12,832 nt of DNA from H17-190 sp034435615. GTDB taxonomy: Bacteria > Chloroflexota > Dehalococcoidia > SM23-28-2 > HRBIN24. The stretch lies in assembly GCA_034435615.1 (NCBI GenBank), contig DAOTWZ010000024.1:1-12832 (forward strand). Reading direction: 5' to 3'. A model generated the notes under the pieces. That model was not told the DNA's origin. It did no database searches and saw only the letters and a list, made by a program, of their open reading frames with translations. The translations under genes and the position numbers were made by a program. Below, piece by piece: positions 11,707 through 12,832 of this stretch (its first letter is position 1; each line of letters begins with the position of its first letter).

Positions 11707-12832
11707 ATGGTGAAGCTCGCCGTTCTGGGGGGCGTGGGGGAGGTAGGGGGGAACAAAGTGATGCTAGAGGAGGATAGCCAGGTCATCTTCCTGGACTTCG
11801 GCACCTCCTACGGCTGGCGCGGCCAGTTCTACGAGGAGTACATGAACCCGCGCTCCCCCTTCGGGCTGCTGGACTTCCTGGAGATGGAGCTGCTGCCTCC
11901 CCTGGAGGGGCTCTATCGCCAGGACATGCACCCGGACCCCGCCCGCCCGGACGCCCTGTGGGAGCAGTACCGCGGCCGTACCGCCTACTATGACCTGCGC
12001 CCCCTGGAGGTCAGGGGCGTCCTCTGCTCCCACGGGCACCTGGACCACGCTGGCTACATCTCCTTCCTCAGGGAGGACATACCGGTGTGCAGCACCCTCA
12101 TGTCCGCCCTGGTGATGAAGGCCATCCAGGACGCCACCAGCACCGACATAGAGCAGGAGGTGGTCTACGCCATCCCCAGAGAGCGGGACGCCAAGAGCGG
12201 CCTTCTCAAGGCCGCCGATTACCGCAGTGTGCCGGCCCGTCAGCGCCCCTTCCTGGCCTTCGGCGGCGAGGTGACGGAGGCGGTGGCCGGCTTCTGGCGG
12301 GATACTCCGGTCGCCCGCGGTCTGGAGGCCCGCCCCCTGCGGCCAGCGCAGGGGGAGGTGCGCCTCGGCCCCTTCACCGTCCGCTGCTTCCCCGTGGATC
12401 ACTCCATACCCGGGGCGGCTGGCTACCTGGTGGAGGTAGGTGGGCTGGCCATCGGCTACACGGGCGACCTGCGCTTTCACGGCACGGCCGGCGCCACCAG
12501 CCGCGCCTTCGCCGCGGCGCTGCGCGAGGCGGCCCGGCGTCGGCCCCTCGTCCTCCTGTGCGAGGGTACGCGGGCGGGGGACGACGCCTCCTCTCCGGTG
12601 AGCGAGGAAGACGTGGCCGCCCGCGCCCTGCAGTTGATGCGGGACGCCCGGGGCCTCATCATCGCCGATTTCGGCCCCCGCAACCTGGAGCGGCTCGTCA
12701 TCTTTCACCGCCTGGCCCGGGAGCTGGGCCGCCAACTGGTCATCATGGCCAAGGACGCCTACCTGCTGGACGCCGCCCGCCTGGCCGATCCCAGCCTGCC
12801 CGTCATCGGCCAGGGGTTCCAGGTGCTGGTCT
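11707..12832 (+). CDS. MBL-fold hydrolase, RNase J/beta-CASP-like (3' end outside window)
   Basis: The reading frame runs off the right edge after 375 complete codons with no stop. The N-terminus 'VKLAVLGGVGEVGGNKVML' matches RNase J ('lGG.GEiG.N'). The metal motif is 'SHGHLDHAGY' with His109, His111, Asp113 and His114. Further ligands are His232 in 'VDHSIPGAAGYLVE' and Asp254 in 'IGYTGDLRFHG'. From about residue 283 'LLCEGTRAG' a beta-CASP-like segment begins, so an RNA or DNA nuclease is likely. Between 'LDFGTSYGW' (29-37) and the metal motif there are about 70 residues, clearly more than I expect in RNase J, with an acidic and aromatic composition. The ATG has no Shine-Dalgarno but follows a TATAAT box. 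It could be a diverged RNase J paralogue or another MBL hydrolase. Confidence 0.8.
   Translation, partial: MVKLAVLGGVGEVGGNKVMLEEDSQVIFLDFGTSYGWRGQFYEEYMNPRSPFGLLDFLEMELLPPLEGLYRQDMHPDPARPDALWEQYRGRTAYYDLRPLEVRGVLCSHGHLDHAGYISFLREDIPVCSTLMSALVMKAIQDATSTDIEQEVVYAIPRERDAKSGLLKAADYRSVPARQRPFLAFGGEVTEAVAGFWRDTPVARGLEARPLRPAQGEVRLGPFTVRCFPVDHSIPGAAGYLVEVGGLAIGYTGDLRFHGTAGATSRAFAAALREAARRRPLVLLCEGTRAGDDASSPVSEEDVAARALQLMRDARGLIIADFGPRNLERLVIFHRLARELGRQLVIMAKDAYLLDAARLADPSLPVIGQGFQVLV

Noticed and set aside
11764..12735. Leftward open frame of 323 codons
   Set aside because: It is the antisense of the MBL-fold gene, which has an intact metal motif in the plus frame.

Overview
The window is a GC-rich stretch (roughly two thirds G+C by eye) of an ordinary bacterial chromosome, densely packed with short intergenic gaps. 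Protein style and gene content (PyrE-like phosphoribosyltransferase, DinB-like protein, LON-domain protein, BtpA, protoglobin, two HAD enzymes, an MBL/RNase J-like nuclease, excisionase-type HTH protein) fit a Chloroflexota bacterium, perhaps class Dehalococcoidia or a thermophilic relative. That placement is from memory of protein style, not from a search. I see no rRNA, tRNA, CRISPR array, insertion sequence or phage genes.

Layout. The left edge carries the last 34 codons of a thiolase-like gene, a very strong terminator hairpin and a small HTH gene with its own promoter. A leftward block follows: DinB-like protein, PyrE-like phosphoribosyltransferase and a lipoprotein, with a good promoter upstream of the DinB-like gene. 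Divergent from it are a rhodanese and a HAD phosphatase (rightward). The HAD gene converges on, and overlaps by 66 bp, a leftward five-gene run (read from right to left): protoglobin, MarR regulator with a C-terminal cysteine cluster, DUF2007 protein, LON-domain protein and a solitary secretion-type ATPase. Divergent from the protoglobin are a CorA-type transporter and a methyltransferase, then a probable 26-residue membrane peptide. A BtpA-family gene (leftward) and a nitronate monooxygenase gene (rightward) diverge from overlapping promoter elements. The monooxygenase is followed by a haloacid-dehalogenase-like HAD gene and, after a TATAAT box, a long MBL-fold (RNase J-like) gene cut by the right edge.

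How the genes work together. The most coherent unit is the protoglobin operon. It has a near-consensus promoter (TTGACA-N18-CATAAT), and an inverted repeat lies over the expected transcription start. The second gene encodes a MarR-type regulator with a four-cysteine tail. The protoglobin matches archaeal Methanosarcina acetivorans protoglobin residue for residue at the heme-site positions I can recall. A gas-, redox- or metal-responsive autoregulated operon is a reasonable inference. The remaining genes look like unlinked housekeeping functions. Several gene starts were moved downstream of the longest open frame because Shine-Dalgarno or -10 elements lie inside the longer version.
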